In this document: positions 26,449 to 51,374 of the stretch, piece by piece | Numbering within the stretch: position 1 is the stretch's first letter | Layout of the letters: each line of letters begins with the position of its first letter | Assembly (NCBI RefSeq): GCF_022271435.1 | Contig: NZ_JAFIQY010000005.1 | Coordinates: forward strand, 62,001 to 126,000 | Direction of reading: 5' to 3' | Source of the DNA: Streptomyces monomycini | GTDB lineage: Bacteria; Actinomycetota; Actinomycetes; Streptomycetales; Streptomycetaceae | Length of the DNA stretch: 64,000 nt | Notes under the pieces: model-generated | What the model was told of the DNA's origin: nothing | The model's database searches: none | The model's input: only the letters and a program-made list of their open reading frames with translations | Program-made: the position numbers and the translations under genes

Positions 26449-27966
26449 TCAGCCGCTGCTGGCGGGGAGCCAGAACATGCCGTCGGGGGACGAGACGAGT
26501 CCGCCGGGGACGAGGGGGGCCTCCGGTTCGGCGTCGGCGCCCAGCAGGGCCCGCATCTGGACCTGCGAGCCCTCGCGGGTCACCTGGCTGACCACGGCGG
26601 ACTTGAACAGCGGCAGCATGCTGCCGTCCTCGCTGTGCGCCAGCTGGTCCACGGCGCCCGCGAACTCCGCCGAGTCGGCCCGCAGCCGTTCCGCCATCGC
26701 GTCGGCCTCGGAGAGCGCCGCCTCCCCCGACGAGACGCCGCCGACCAGGTCGACGAACGCCTCCATCTCGGAGCGGTCGTGGCGGGTGACCTTCTTCGCC
26801 TGCCAGAAGTAGGACTGCTCGCTGTGGTGCATCTCGTAGAACGAGAGCAGGAACTCGTAGAAGACGCTGTACTCGCGCCGGTAGCGCGCCTCGAACTCGC
26901 GGACCGCCACCGTCTCGTCGACCAGCCCGGCCAGCGCGCTGTTGATGCTGCGGGCGGCCAGCAGGCCGCTGTAGGTCGCCAGGTGGACGCCGGAGGAGAA
27001 CACCGGGTCGACGAAGCACGCCGCGTCGCCCACCAGGAGCATGCCGGGCCGGGCGAACGTCGTCTGGTGGTACGAGTAGTCCTTGCGGACGCGCAGTTGG
27101 CCGTACTGGCCGTCGGTGACGCGGGTGGCGCCGGAGAGGTACTCCGATATCAGGGGGCACTCGGCTATCAGTGCCGAGAGCGCGCGTTCCCGGTCGCCCT
27201 GGATCTTGTCCGCCATCTCGCGCCGTACCACCGCGCCCACGCTGGTCAGGGTGGGGCTGAGCGGGATGTACCAGAACCAGCCGCTGTCGAAGGCGACCGA
27301 GAGGATGTTGCCGGAGTTCGGCTCGGGCAGCCGCTTGCCGCCCTCGAAGTAGCCGAACAGCGCGAGGCTGCGGAAGAACTCCGAGTACTTCCGTTCGCCG
27401 CCCACCCGCTGGAACAGCCGGCTCTTGTTGCCCGAGGCGTCCACCACGTACGTCCCGTACGCCTCGTGCTCCGCCCCGTCGGCGTCGGTGTAGCGCACGC
27501 CCCGTACCCGCTCGGTGTCCGCGATCACGTCCGCGACGGCGCACCCCTCGCGCACCTCCGCGCCGCACCGGCCGGCGTGCCGCAACAGGATCTCGTCGAA
27601 CTTCGAGCGCTCCACCTGGTACGCGTACGAGGTCGGCCCGGCCATGCGTTCCGAGACGGAGAAGGAGAACGTCCACGGCTCGGGCGTCGCCCCCCAGCGG
27701 AAGGTGCCGCCCCGCTTGCGCGTGAAGCCCGCCGCCGCCAGCTCGTCCGCGACCCCCGTCAGCCGGCACACCCCGTGCACCGTCGACGGCAGCAGCGACT
27801 CGCCGATCTGGTAGCGCGGGAAGAACTCCTTCTCCAGCACCAGCACCCGGTGGCCCTGCCGCGCCACCAGCGCGGCCAGCGTCGAGCCGGCCGGCCCGCC
27901 GCCGACGACCACCACGTCGTACGTCTGCGAGCGAGCGGAGTTCCCTGCGTTCACCGAATTCGCCAC
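26449..27966 (-). CDS. FAD-dependent halogenase (glycopeptide type)
   Basis: This 505-residue flavin halogenase of the BhaA/ComH type has the FAD-binding VVVGGGPAGSTLAALVARQGHRVLVLEK at its N-terminus, the signature WFWYIP (WxWxIP) near residue 230, and FPRYQIGESLLPSTVHGVC. Enzymes of this group chlorinate aryl residues on carrier-protein-bound intermediates using FADH2, O2 and chloride. One enzyme would have to chlorinate several Hpg residues, probably twice each, if the product is complestatin-like. I chose the GTG at 27966 because GGGGGAG lies 6 bases upstream; an ATG at 27981 would add five residues but has no ribosome site. No flavin reductase gene is present in the window. Confidence 0.92.
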   Translation of the reverse strand: MANSVNAGNSARSQTYDVVVVGGGPAGSTLAALVARQGHRVLVLEKEFFPRYQIGESLLPSTVHGVCRLTGVADELAAAGFTRKRGGTFRWGATPEPWTFSFSVSERMAGPTSYAYQVERSKFDEILLRHAGRCGAEVREGCAVADVIADTERVRGVRYTDADGAEHEAYGTYVVDASGNKSRLFQRVGGERKYSEFFRSLALFGYFEGGKRLPEPNSGNILSVAFDSGWFWYIPLSPTLTSVGAVVRREMADKIQGDRERALSALIAECPLISEYLSGATRVTDGQYGQLRVRKDYSYHQTTFARPGMLLVGDAACFVDPVFSSGVHLATYSGLLAARSINSALAGLVDETVAVREFEARYRREYSVFYEFLLSFYEMHHSEQSYFWQAKKVTRHDRSEMEAFVDLVGGVSSGEAALSEADAMAERLRADSAEFAGAVDQLAHSEDGSMLPLFKSAVVSQVTREGSQVQMRALLGADAEPEAPLVPGGLVSSPDGMFWLPASSG

Positions 27967-28031
27967 GGCCCTCTCCCCCATTCTCGGGCGGAATGTTTCT
28001 GTGCGTTTGCGCGCAGATTCCGATCCGCCGG

Positions 28032-29318
28032 CTATTCGATTGTTAATTTTCTCTGAGAAGTCGTCAAGGAAGACGATTTGACACCGGGTTCCGGTGTGCC
28101 GGGCCGGCCGATCAGGGACAGCAGCGGTCCGGTCATGAAGGTCGTGATCAGCGCCATGAGCACCAGGACGGTGAAGAGTTCGGGGCCGATCACGCCGGAT
28201 TCCAGCGCCACGTTCAGCACGATCAATTCGGTGAGGCCCCGGGTGTTGACCAGGGCGGCCACCAGGGCCGACCCGTGCGGATCCAGCCGGCTCAGCCGGG
28301 CCGCGGTGTAGGCCGGGACGAGTTTGCCGACGGTGGCGACGGCCACGATCAGCGCGAGCAGCAGCCCGGAGTCGCCGTCCAGCGAGCCGATGTTGAACGA
28401 CAGGCCGGTGGTGACGAAGAACAGCGGCAGCAGCAGGCCGGCGCTCTGCTCCATCGGGCGCAGCACGTCGGCGTCCGGTACGCCGTCGCGGCGGGGCATG
28501 GCCAGGCCGGCCAGCAGCCCGCCGAAGACCGGGTGCAGGCCCAGTGACGCGGTGACCCAGGCACTGCCCAGGGCGAGCGCCAGCGCGATGGTGACCTGGT
28601 TGGCCAGCAGCGCCCTGGAGCGCCGCAGCCACCAGCCGAGCACCGGGCGCACCACCAGGAACAGGCCGGCCACGAACACGGCGAGCAGCAGCAGGGTCAC
28701 GGCCCAGGGCGGGCCGGGCGCGTGGCCGGTGCCGACGAGGGCGGCGGCCAGCACCAGCCACGCCGCCACGTCCATGAACCCGGCGGCGGCGGTCGCCACC
28801 GTCCCGGCGGACGTGCCCGCCAGTCCGCGCTCGCGGACGATGGCGACGAGGACCGGCAGGGCGGTGACGGACGCGGCCACCGCCATGAAGAGCAGGAAGG
28901 AGCGGCCGCCCGAGTGCTGCGGGTCGACCGCCTCGTAGAGGCCGGGCAGCAGTTGCACCGTTCCGGCGCTCAGGCCGGCCGGCACCAGCAGTCCGAACAG
29001 TGCCACCGTCGCCGCCGCCCGGCCACCCCGGCGCAGTTGGCGCGGGTCGATCTCGTAGCCCGCCACGAACATGAACAGCACGATGGCGACCTGGGACAGC
29101 ACGGTCAAGAACGGCAGGACCTCCTGCGGGAACAGGTGATCCGTCAGATTTCCGGGGAGCCGGCCCAGCAGGGTCGGTCCCAGGGCGATGCCCGCCGCGA
29201 TCTGCCCGATGACGGCCGGCTGGCCGATCCGGCGGGCCGCGGCCCCCAGCAGCCAGGAGACCAGGACGATCAGAGCGACATCACCGATGACCACGGTGAC
29301 CACGGTTTCCGTACGCAC
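28032..29318 (-). CDS. CPA2-type cation/proton antiporter
   Basis: This 428-residue integral membrane protein has about twelve hydrophobic segments. Family blocks include LLGAAARRIGQPAVIGQIAAGIALGPTLLG, LFMFVAGYEIDPRQL and NTRGLTELIVLNVALESGVI, as in the Na+/H+ exchanger (KefB/NapA-like) family. Genes of this family recur in glycopeptide clusters, possibly for ion homeostasis or export, but the role is unproven. The ATG at 29318 is 70 bp after the mbtH stop; the gap holds a GC-rich hairpin (29338-29345 with 29358-29365) that could attenuate the transcript. The last codons are AT-rich and include TTA at 28044-28046, a possible bldA dependency late in the gene. Confidence 0.88.
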   Translation of the reverse strand: MRTETVVTVVIGDVALIVLVSWLLGAAARRIGQPAVIGQIAAGIALGPTLLGRLPGNLTDHLFPQEVLPFLTVLSQVAIVLFMFVAGYEIDPRQLRRGGRAAATVALFGLLVPAGLSAGTVQLLPGLYEAVDPQHSGGRSFLLFMAVAASVTALPVLVAIVRERGLAGTSAGTVATAAAGFMDVAAWLVLAAALVGTGHAPGPPWAVTLLLLAVFVAGLFLVVRPVLGWWLRRSRALLANQVTIALALALGSAWVTASLGLHPVFGGLLAGLAMPRRDGVPDADVLRPMEQSAGLLLPLFFVTTGLSFNIGSLDGDSGLLLALIVAVATVGKLVPAYTAARLSRLDPHGSALVAALVNTRGLTELIVLNVALESGVIGPELFTVLVLMALITTFMTGPLLSLIGRPGTPEPGVKSSSLTTSQRKLTIE

Positions 29319-29388
29319 TTCCGAGCCCCTCCCCCGCGGGGGCGGCCCGCGTCCGGACCGCCCCCTCCATGGCCGTGCGAACGAGCGG

Positions 29389-29610
29389 TTATGCGTTGCC
29401 GCTCGCGCTCATTTCCGCGATGAGACTCTTCGGACGCATATCCGTCCAGTTCTCGTCGATGTAGTCGAGGCATTCCTGACGCCCGGCTTCTCCGTGCACG
29501 GAGGTCCAGCCTTGCGGAATTTCCGCGAAGGCGGGCCAGAGCGAGTGCTGGCCCTCGTCGTTGACGAGCACCAGGAAGGTGCCGTTCTCGTTGTCGAACG
29601 GATTGGTCAT
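29389..29610 (-). CDS. MbtH-like protein
   Basis: This 73-residue MbtH family protein shows the full signature [19 protein letters not shown] followed by [17 protein letters not shown]. Such proteins bind adenylation domains and are often needed for their solubility and activity; Hpg- and Tyr-activating domains of glycopeptide synthetases are classic clients. The ATG at 29610 overlaps the TGA of the module 7 synthetase gene (ATGA), which ties its translation to the synthetase. Only one copy is visible, so it probably serves all seven A domains. Confidence 0.95.
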   Translation of the reverse strand: MTNPFDNENGTFLVLVNDEGQHSLWPAFAEIPQGWTSVHGEAGRQECLDYIDENWTDMRPKSLIAEMSASGNA

Positions 29611-32600
29611 GACGGGTTCCTTTCCCCTGTCGGCCGCACGGCCTGGAGTTTTTCCGCTACGACGCGCCCGATCTGTGCCAAGGGCGCGGGCTGGAGCATG
29701 TCGTTGTGGTCGACGGCGATGTCGTGGGTGTCGATGTCGCCCGCGACGAAGGTCCGCCAGCTGGCGACGGCGTCCCACGCCTGGGAGTTCTCGGGCCGGC
29801 CGACGGTGGCGACGAAGACCACGAGGTCGCCGCCGAACCGCTTCGGGGTGTAGCCGTAGGAGAGCCGGCCGGAGTTGACGGTCACTTCCCTGATGGCGGT
29901 CAGGAGCTGGTCGTCCAGCCCCAGCCCGGCGCCGCCACCGTCACCGCCGGGCTCCCCGGCGCCCTCCGGCGGCCCCTGCTCGCCCAGCTCGCGGCGCATC
30001 GTGACGTCCTCGCCCTCGCGGGCGGCGGGCGTCTCGTCGAAGAACTCGCCGGTGTCCCCGCCCAGGTAGGTGTCGAGCAGGGCGAGCAGGGCGACCTTCT
30101 CGCCCTGGGCCTCCAGGGCGGTGGCGACCGCGTAGGCCACCGTACCGCCGAAGGACCAGCCGAGGAGGTGGTACGGGCCGCTGGGCTGGACGGTGCGGAT
30201 CTGGTCGACGTAGTCGGCGGCCATCTCCTCCATGGTCAGCGGCAGCGGCTCGGGCCCGGACAGGCCGCGGGCCTGGAGCCCGTAGACCGGCCGGTCGGCG
30301 GGCAGGTGCGGCAGCAGGCCCCGGTAGCCCCAGCTCAGCCCCAGGCTGGGGTGGAGGCAGAAGAGCGGCGGCAGGCTGCCCTGGGTGCGCAGCGGCAGCA
30401 GGACGCCGAGGTCGCCCCGGCTGGTGCCGCGGGCCGCGCCGGTACGGGCCGTGCGCACGCTGCTCGCGTCCGCCACGGTGATCAGGCCGGCCGTACTGCG
30501 CCGGGCCCGGTCGCCGGTGTGCAGCATCCGCTCGCCGGACGGGCCGAAGGGATCGGCGACGAACCGTTCACCGGTCCGCGCGGAGCCGCCCGCGTAGCCG
30601 TGTGCCGCCGCCGCGCCCGCGACGTACAGGTCGCCGGTGACGCCGGGCGGGACCGGCCGCAGCCGCTCGTCGAGGACGTAGGCGCGGGTGTTGTGCACCG
30701 GCCGGCCCGTGGGCAGCGGCGACGGTACGGACTCGCCCGGGGCCGCGCGGTGTTCGAGCCAGGGACCGGCCGTCCCGGCGGCGGCGTGGCCGGTGACCAC
30801 GGTGACGTCCGGGTGCATCGCCCGCCACTTCAGCAGGCCGTCGTCGGCCTCCGGCGTGCCCGCCGACACCGCGAGGACCTCCGTGGGCCGCTGCCCGTCC
30901 GGCAGTTCGGTGAGCGTCGGCAGCAGGTCCCGGGTGGTCACCAGCAGCCGTGCGGTGCCGGACCCGGCGGGCGTACGGGCGTCCTCGGGGGCGCCGAGCC
31001 GGACGCTGCCGCCGCCGCACAGGGCCGCGAGCAGCGGGGTGACGAGCGCGGCGACGGGGGCCCGGGTGTCGAGCAGTGCGGTGCCGCCGACCGCCGGGGT
31101 GGCCTGGGCGCGGTACGCCGTCTGGCCGGCCAGTGTCCGGTGGTCGACGACGGCCGCGGGGCCGTCCGGTGCCGTGCCGTCCAGCACCAGCGCGGGCTGG
31201 GCGGGCAGCGGCGGCCGGAACTCCGGTCCCGCCGTGGCGGCGGCGCCGGATGCGGCGGTCAGCGGGCCGTCCAGGACGACGGTCGGCACCGGACCGTCCG
31301 CGGACAGCCGCGCGGCCGTGGCCGGCGTGCAGACCAGGGCGGCGGGCCGGCTCGCGCGCAGGCCGGTCACGATGTCCTCGGCCGGCCGGTGGGAGTCCAC
31401 GAGGCGGCAGGCGGCGCCGGCCTTCAGGACGCCGGTCAGGGCGACCAGGAAGGCGGTGGTGACCGGTTCCGCCACGGCCACGACGTCCCCGGCGCCGATG
31501 CCGCGCTCCGTGAGCCGGCGGGCCAGCGCACCGCTCGCGGTGTCCAGCGCGCCGTGGGTGAGCGCGCCGTCGGGGTCGGTGGCGGCCACCGCGTCCGGGG
31601 TGCGGGCCGCCTGCGCGGCCAGCTGCTCGACGACGGTACGGTCCGGGGCCTCGGCCTCGGTGCCGTGGAAGTCCGCCACCAGGCGGCGGAACTCCTCCTC
31701 GTCCAGCAGGACGTCCACCTGGCTCAGGGCCAGTTCGGGCTCGGCCGCGAGCTGTTCCAGTACGCGTACCAGCCGGTCGGCGAACGCCTGCGCGGTGTCC
31801 TGGTCGAACAGGTCGGTGGCGTACGTGAGGTGGCCGTCCATGCCGTCCGCTGAACCGTCGGCGCGCTGCCGCTCGGTCAGACCGACCGACAGGTCCAGTT
31901 CGCCGGTCGCGCCGCCCACGTCGAGACGGCCGGTGCGCAGCCCGGGCAGCTCCCACGGGTCCCACACCTCGGTCTTGCCCTCATGGACGTCCAGGCCGAC
32001 CTGGAAGACGGGGTGCCGGTCCACGGAGGGCGGCAGCGGCAGCGCGTCCACCAGGCGCTCGAAGGGCACGTCCTGGTGGTTGACGGCCTCCCGGTGGACC
32101 TGCTGGACACGGCGCAGCAGTTCGAGGAAGCCGGGGTCGCCGGAGGTGTCCGTCCGCAGGGCCAGCGGGCCGTCGAAGGGACCCACCAGCCCTTCCAGGC
32201 CGTCCTCGTCCCGGCGTGCCCGGGTGGTGCCGAGGACGATGTCGGTGCCCGCGCCGAGCCGGGTGAGGAGCAGGGCCAGCGCGGCCTGGACGACCATGAA
32301 GCCGGTGGCTTCGCGGGGTTCGGCCGCCGCCATCAGCCGGGCGTGGGCCGCCGCGTCGAGACGCAGCGGTACGCGCTCGACGCGCCGGGAGGGCAGTGCG
32401 GGCCGCGGCCGGTCGGTGGGCAGTTCCAGTTCGCCGGCCAGTCCTGCCAGGGCGTCCTGCCAGTACGTGAGCTGGTCGTTGACCAGGCTCTCCGGCTCGT
32501 CGGCGCCGCGCAGCAGCTCCTGTTCCCACACGGCGTAGTCGGCGAACTGGAGGGGCAGCGGTGCCCGTTCGGGTGCCCGGCCTTCGCAGCGCGCGCCGTA

Positions 32601-35600
32601 CGCCGCCGACAGGTCGCGGAAGAGCGGGTCGAGGGACTGGTCGTCCGCGGCGATCCGGTGGACGGTGACCAGCAGGACGTGGTCGGTGTCCGACAACGTG
32701 AACAGGTGCGGTGCCCAGGGCACTTCCCGGGTCAGGTCGAAGGTGCGGGCGGCGCGGTCGGCCATCAGGTCCGGCAGGTCCTCCTCGGTGGCCGTGGTCA
32801 CCGTCAGCCGCGGCCGGGCCGCTTCGTCGGTGGCGGGCACGATGTGCTGGCGCAGCTCGTTGCGGGCGCCGGAGAAGGTGGTCCGCAGGATCTCGTGCCG
32901 GGCCGCCACGTCACCGAGCGCGGCTTCCAGTGCCGTGCGGTCCAGCGCGCCGGTCAGGCGCAGCGCGGCCGAGAACTGGTGGGCCGGGCCGCTGTCGTGC
33001 AGCCGGGTCAGCAGCCAGGTGCGCAGCTGGGCGACGGTGGCGGGTGCCTCGCCGTCGTGGCCGGCCGGGTTCAGGACCGGGCGGGCCTTCGTGGCCAGGG
33101 TGCGGGCCACGCCCGCCGCGGTGGGCGCGCTGAAGAACTGCCGCAGGTTCAGCGCCGCGTCGAACTCCTCGCGGATGCGCCCGATCAGGCGCATCGCCAG
33201 GCCGGACTCCCCGCCCAGCTCGAAGAAGTCGTCGTCGGCGCCGACCTGTTCGAGTTTGAGGACGTCGGCGAAGAGGCCGCAGAGGGTCTCCTCGGTCTCG
33301 TTCTGCGGCGCCCGCCGGGAGACCCGTTCGGCGAAGTCGGGCGCGGGCAGGGCCTTGTGGTCGACCTTGCCGTTGGCGGTGACGGGCAGCGCGCCCATCA
33401 CGATCACCGCGGCCGGGACCATGTAGCCGGGCAGGACCTTGGCGGCGTGGTCGCGTACCTCGTCGGAGTCGACCTCCTGGCCGTCCGGGACGACGTAGCC
33501 GACCAGCAGCCGCTCGCCCGGCCGGTCCTCGCGGGCCGCGACCACGGCCTGGCCGACCGCCGGGTGCGCGGTCAGGGCCGCCTCGACCTCGCCGAGCTCC
33601 ACCCGGAAGCCGCGGACCTTGACCTGGTCGTCGGCGCGGCCGGCGAACAGCAGCTCGCCCGCCTCCGTCCACCGCACCAGGTCGCCGGTGCGGTACATCC
33701 TCCCCCCGCCTTCGGCCGGGGGGACCCCCGTGCCGGGGGCGAACGGGCAGGCCACGAAGCGTTCCGCGGTCAGCGCGCTGCGGCCGAGGTAGCCGTGGGC
33801 CAGTCCGGCGCCGGCCACGTACAGTTCGCCCACGGTGCCCGCGGGCACCGGCTGGAGGAACGCGTCCAGCACATAGACCTGCCGATTGCCCAGCGGGCGG
33901 CCGATCGGCAGCACCGCGGCCGGCTCGTCGTCCGGCCGGGTCAGGTGCCAGGTGGCGCACAGGGTGGTCTCGGTCGGTCCGTACAGGTGGCGTACGGCGG
34001 TGCCGGGGCAGGCCGCGCGTACCCGGTCGACGGCCGCGGCGGGCACCACGTCACCGCCGGTCAGCACCTCGCGCAGGCCGTGCAGGCACTCCGGCGACTC
34101 CTCCGCCACGACGCGGAACGTGCCGGCCGTCAGGTGCACCGCGCTCACGCCGGCGGCGACCGCGGCGCGGATGTCCTGGGCGTCCACCGCGCCCGGCGCG
34201 GCGACCACCACGCGGCCGCCGGAGGCCAGCGGCACCCAGATCTCGAACAGGGAGGCGTCGAAGGCGTGCGGCGCGTGCATGAGCACCGCGTCCCGCGGGC
34301 CCACCGACCAGCCCAGGTCGCCGACCAGGCCGGCCACGCTGCCGTGCGGTACGGCCACGCCCTTGGGCACCCCGGTCGAGCCCGAGGTGTACATGACGTA
34401 CGCGAGGTCCTCCGCTCCCACGCGTACCGGCACCAGGGCGTCGGCCGGGCTCACCGCGACGGCGGCCGGGGTCCGGTCGTCGTCCAGCACCACCAGTTCC
34501 GCGGCGGCGTCGACGGGCACCGCGTCACGGGTGGCCCGGGTGCACACGACCGCCGACGGGCCGGAGTCGGCCAGCAGGAACGCGACGCGCTCGGCCGGGT
34601 ACCCGGGGTCCACCGGCACGTACCCGGCGCCTGTCTTCCACACCGCGAGCAGCGTCACGAGCAGGTCGGCGGAGCGGTCCATCAGCACGGCGACCCGGTC
34701 GCCGCGCGCCACGCCGCGGTCCGCGAGGTAGGCCGCGAGGCGGTCCGACTCCCGGGCCAGTTCGGCGTAGGACAGGGAGCGCCGCGGGTCGCTCACCGCG
34801 ACGGCGCCCGGCACCTGCGCGGCCTGTCCGGCGATCAGCTCCGGCACCGAGGTGCCGGGGGTCTTGGCGGCGGTGGCGTTCCAGCCCGCCAGCACCAGGT
34901 CGCGTTCCTGGTCCTCCAGGACGCCGACGCGGCCCACCGGCATCGTGGGGTCGGCGGCGAGCTGGGTGAGCACCCGGACCACCCGCTGCCCGATCAGCCG
35001 GGTCGCCTCCTCGCCGAACAGGTCGGGGCGGGAGGACAGCCGCAGGCTGATGCGGTCGCCGGGGAACACGCCGAGGGTGATCGGGTAGTGCGCCGCGTTG
35101 CGGGACAGCCCGGCCGGCTCCAGGGTCAGGGCCCGCGGGTCGTCCGGTCCGGCGGGCGGGCGCGGGAAGCTCTCGTAGACCACGAGGGTGTCGAAGGACG
35201 CGCCGGGCCCGGCGAGCTGCTGCACCTCGGACAGGCCCAGGTGCTGGTGCGGGAGGAGCGCCGACTGGCGTTCCTGGAGCGCGCTGAGCATGTCGATCGC
35301 GGGCTGTCCGCCGTCGAGCCGTACCCGTACCGGCAGGGTGTTGATGAACAGGCCGACCATCGACTCGACGTGCGGCAGGTCGTGCGGGCGGCCCGCGACG
35401 GTGGCGCCGAAGACCACGTCGGTACGGCCGGCCAGCCGGGCCAGTACCAGCGCCCAGGCGCCCTGGAAGAGGGTGTTGAGGGTCAGTCCGTAGCGGCGGG
35501 CCAGGTCGGTCAGCTCCCTGGAGGGCCCCTCGGGGATGTCGATCAGGACGTCCTCGGGCACCACACTGGCGCGGGTGCGGTCCGCCGGGACCACCAGGGT

Positions 35601-36224
35601 GGGCTCGTCGGCACCGGCCAGCTCGGCGCGCCACGCCTCGCGGGCGGCGTCCTTGTCCTGCCGGTTGAGCCAGGCCAGGTAGTCGCGGTAGGAGGCGGTC
35701 GGCGGGAGCGCGGTGGCGTCGCCGCCCGCCGCGTACGCCGCGGACAGCTCGGTGAGGACGATCGGCATCGACCAGCCGTCCATCAGGATGTGGTGGCTGG
35801 TGACGACCATCCGGTGCCGGCCGGCGCCGAGGCGGATCAGCAGGACCCGCAGCAGGGGCGCGGTGGCCAGGTCGAAGCGGCGGGCGCGCTCGGCGTCGGC
35901 CAGCCGCCCGGCCTCGGCCTCGGCGTCGTCCGGGGCGAGGCCGGACAGGTCGGCCTCCTGCCAGGGCAGTTCCACCTCACGGGCGATGACCTGCACCATG
36001 CGGGCCCCGCTGACCCGGCGGAAGCAGGCGCGCAGGGCCGCGTGCCGGGTGACCAGGGTCTGCCATGCCGCGCGCAGCCGGCCCGCTTCCAAGGGGCCGT
36101 TGACGGCGTGTGCGGACTGCACCGTGTAGACGTCCGGCCCCTCCTCGTCAAAGGTGGCGTGGAAGAGCAGCCCCTCCTGAAGTGGTGACAGCGGCCACAC
36201 GTCCTCGACCATGGATCGGGTCAT
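29607..36224 (-). CDS. NRPS module 7: C-A-T-X-(decayed A)-TE
   Basis: This 2205-residue terminal synthetase corresponds to ComD. Approximate domains: C 8-440 (HHILMDG), A 460-955, T 970-1045 (LGGES), X 1060-1490, an A-like remnant 1510-1925, and TE 1935-2200 (GWSFGG, Ser near 2024). The A pocket reads D-A-F-H-L-G-L-L-C, the Hpg code. In the X domain the condensation motif is HRIAADD instead of HHxxxDG; X domains are known to recruit the crosslinking P450s. The A remnant keeps A2-, A6- and A7-like traces but has lost A3, A5 and everything after A7. TE should release the finished peptide. The ATG follows GAGGAG. Confidence 0.95.
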   Translation of the reverse strand: MTRSMVEDVWPLSPLQEGLLFHATFDEEGPDVYTVQSAHAVNGPLEAGRLRAAWQTLVTRHAALRACFRRVSGARMVQVIAREVELPWQEADLSGLAPDDAEAEAGRLADAERARRFDLATAPLLRVLLIRLGAGRHRMVVTSHHILMDGWSMPIVLTELSAAYAAGGDATALPPTASYRDYLAWLNRQDKDAAREAWRAELAGADEPTLVVPADRTRASVVPEDVLIDIPEGPSRELTDLARRYGLTLNTLFQGAWALVLARLAGRTDVVFGATVAGRPHDLPHVESMVGLFINTLPVRVRLDGGQPAIDMLSALQERQSALLPHQHLGLSEVQQLAGPGASFDTLVVYESFPRPPAGPDDPRALTLEPAGLSRNAAHYPITLGVFPGDRISLRLSSRPDLFGEEATRLIGQRVVRVLTQLAADPTMPVGRVGVLEDQERDLVLAGWNATAAKTPGTSVPELIAGQAAQVPGAVAVSDPRRSLSYAELARESDRLAAYLADRGVARGDRVAVLMDRSADLLVTLLAVWKTGAGYVPVDPGYPAERVAFLLADSGPSAVVCTRATRDAVPVDAAAELVVLDDDRTPAAVAVSPADALVPVRVGAEDLAYVMYTSGSTGVPKGVAVPHGSVAGLVGDLGWSVGPRDAVLMHAPHAFDASLFEIWVPLASGGRVVVAAPGAVDAQDIRAAVAAGVSAVHLTAGTFRVVAEESPECLHGLREVLTGGDVVPAAAVDRVRAACPGTAVRHLYGPTETTLCATWHLTRPDDEPAAVLPIGRPLGNRQVYVLDAFLQPVPAGTVGELYVAGAGLAHGYLGRSALTAERFVACPFAPGTGVPPAEGGGRMYRTGDLVRWTEAGELLFAGRADDQVKVRGFRVELGEVEAALTAHPAVGQAVVAAREDRPGERLLVGYVVPDGQEVDSDEVRDHAAKVLPGYMVPAAVIVMGALPVTANGKVDHKALPAPDFAERVSRRAPQNETEETLCGLFADVLKLEQVGADDDFFELGGESGLAMRLIGRIREEFDAALNLRQFFSAPTAAGVARTLATKARPVLNPAGHDGEAPATVAQLRTWLLTRLHDSGPAHQFSAALRLTGALDRTALEAALGDVAARHEILRTTFSGARNELRQHIVPATDEAARPRLTVTTATEEDLPDLMADRAARTFDLTREVPWAPHLFTLSDTDHVLLVTVHRIAADDQSLDPLFRDLSAAYGARCEGRAPERAPLPLQFADYAVWEQELLRGADEPESLVNDQLTYWQDALAGLAGELELPTDRPRPALPSRRVERVPLRLDAAAHARLMAAAEPREATGFMVVQAALALLLTRLGAGTDIVLGTTRARRDEDGLEGLVGPFDGPLALRTDTSGDPGFLELLRRVQQVHREAVNHQDVPFERLVDALPLPPSVDRHPVFQVGLDVHEGKTEVWDPWELPGLRTGRLDVGGATGELDLSVGLTERQRADGSADGMDGHLTYATDLFDQDTAQAFADRLVRVLEQLAAEPELALSQVDVLLDEEEFRRLVADFHGTEAEAPDRTVVEQLAAQAARTPDAVAATDPDGALTHGALDTASGALARRLTERGIGAGDVVAVAEPVTTAFLVALTGVLKAGAACRLVDSHRPAEDIVTGLRASRPAALVCTPATAARLSADGPVPTVVLDGPLTAASGAAATAGPEFRPPLPAQPALVLDGTAPDGPAAVVDHRTLAGQTAYRAQATPAVGGTALLDTRAPVAALVTPLLAALCGGGSVRLGAPEDARTPAGSGTARLLVTTRDLLPTLTELPDGQRPTEVLAVSAGTPEADDGLLKWRAMHPDVTVVTGHAAAGTAGPWLEHRAAPGESVPSPLPTGRPVHNTRAYVLDERLRPVPPGVTGDLYVAGAAAAHGYAGGSARTGERFVADPFGPSGERMLHTGDRARRSTAGLITVADASSVRTARTGAARGTSRGDLGVLLPLRTQGSLPPLFCLHPSLGLSWGYRGLLPHLPADRPVYGLQARGLSGPEPLPLTMEEMAADYVDQIRTVQPSGPYHLLGWSFGGTVAYAVATALEAQGEKVALLALLDTYLGGDTGEFFDETPAAREGEDVTMRRELGEQGPPEGAGEPGGDGGGAGLGLDDQLLTAIREVTVNSGRLSYGYTPKRFGGDLVVFVATVGRPENSQAWDAVASWRTFVAGDIDTHDIAVDHNDMLQPAPLAQIGRVVAEKLQAVRPTGERNPS
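30440..31665 (-). other. Decayed adenylation domain between X and TE
   Basis: About 400 residues separate X from TE. Traces of A-domain order remain: LTHGALD (A1-like), [11 protein letters not shown] (A2), [17 protein letters not shown] (A6) and MLHTGDRAR (A7). The ATP-binding A3 loop and the A5 motif are destroyed, and A8-A10 and a T domain are absent. It cannot activate an amino acid and looks like the residue of an eighth module. Confidence 0.8.
31690..33070 (-). other. X domain (P450-recruitment platform)
   Basis: This is a condensation-like fold of about 430 residues directly after the module 7 carrier domain. The active-site motif reads HRIAADD, matching the HRxxxDD form of glycopeptide X domains, which are inactive in condensation and dock the Oxy P450s onto the carrier-bound heptapeptide. 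Confidence 0.88.
33699..33729. repeat. In-frame palindromic element, A7 copy
   Basis: This 31-bp GC-rich element (CCTCCCC-CCTTCGGCC-GGGGGACCCCC type) encodes VPPAEGGG just before the A7 motif RMYRTGD of module 7. Confidence 0.75.
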
Positions 36225-36260
36225 CGCTTTCTCCTCACAACGCCTCGTCGTGCTCGGTCG

Positions 36261-51308
<15,048 letters not shown>

Positions 51309-51374
51309 CGCTTACTCCTCAAAACGACGTGCGTTCATCGGGCAACGGGTGCGGCCGGCGGCTCGCGGGGCGGG

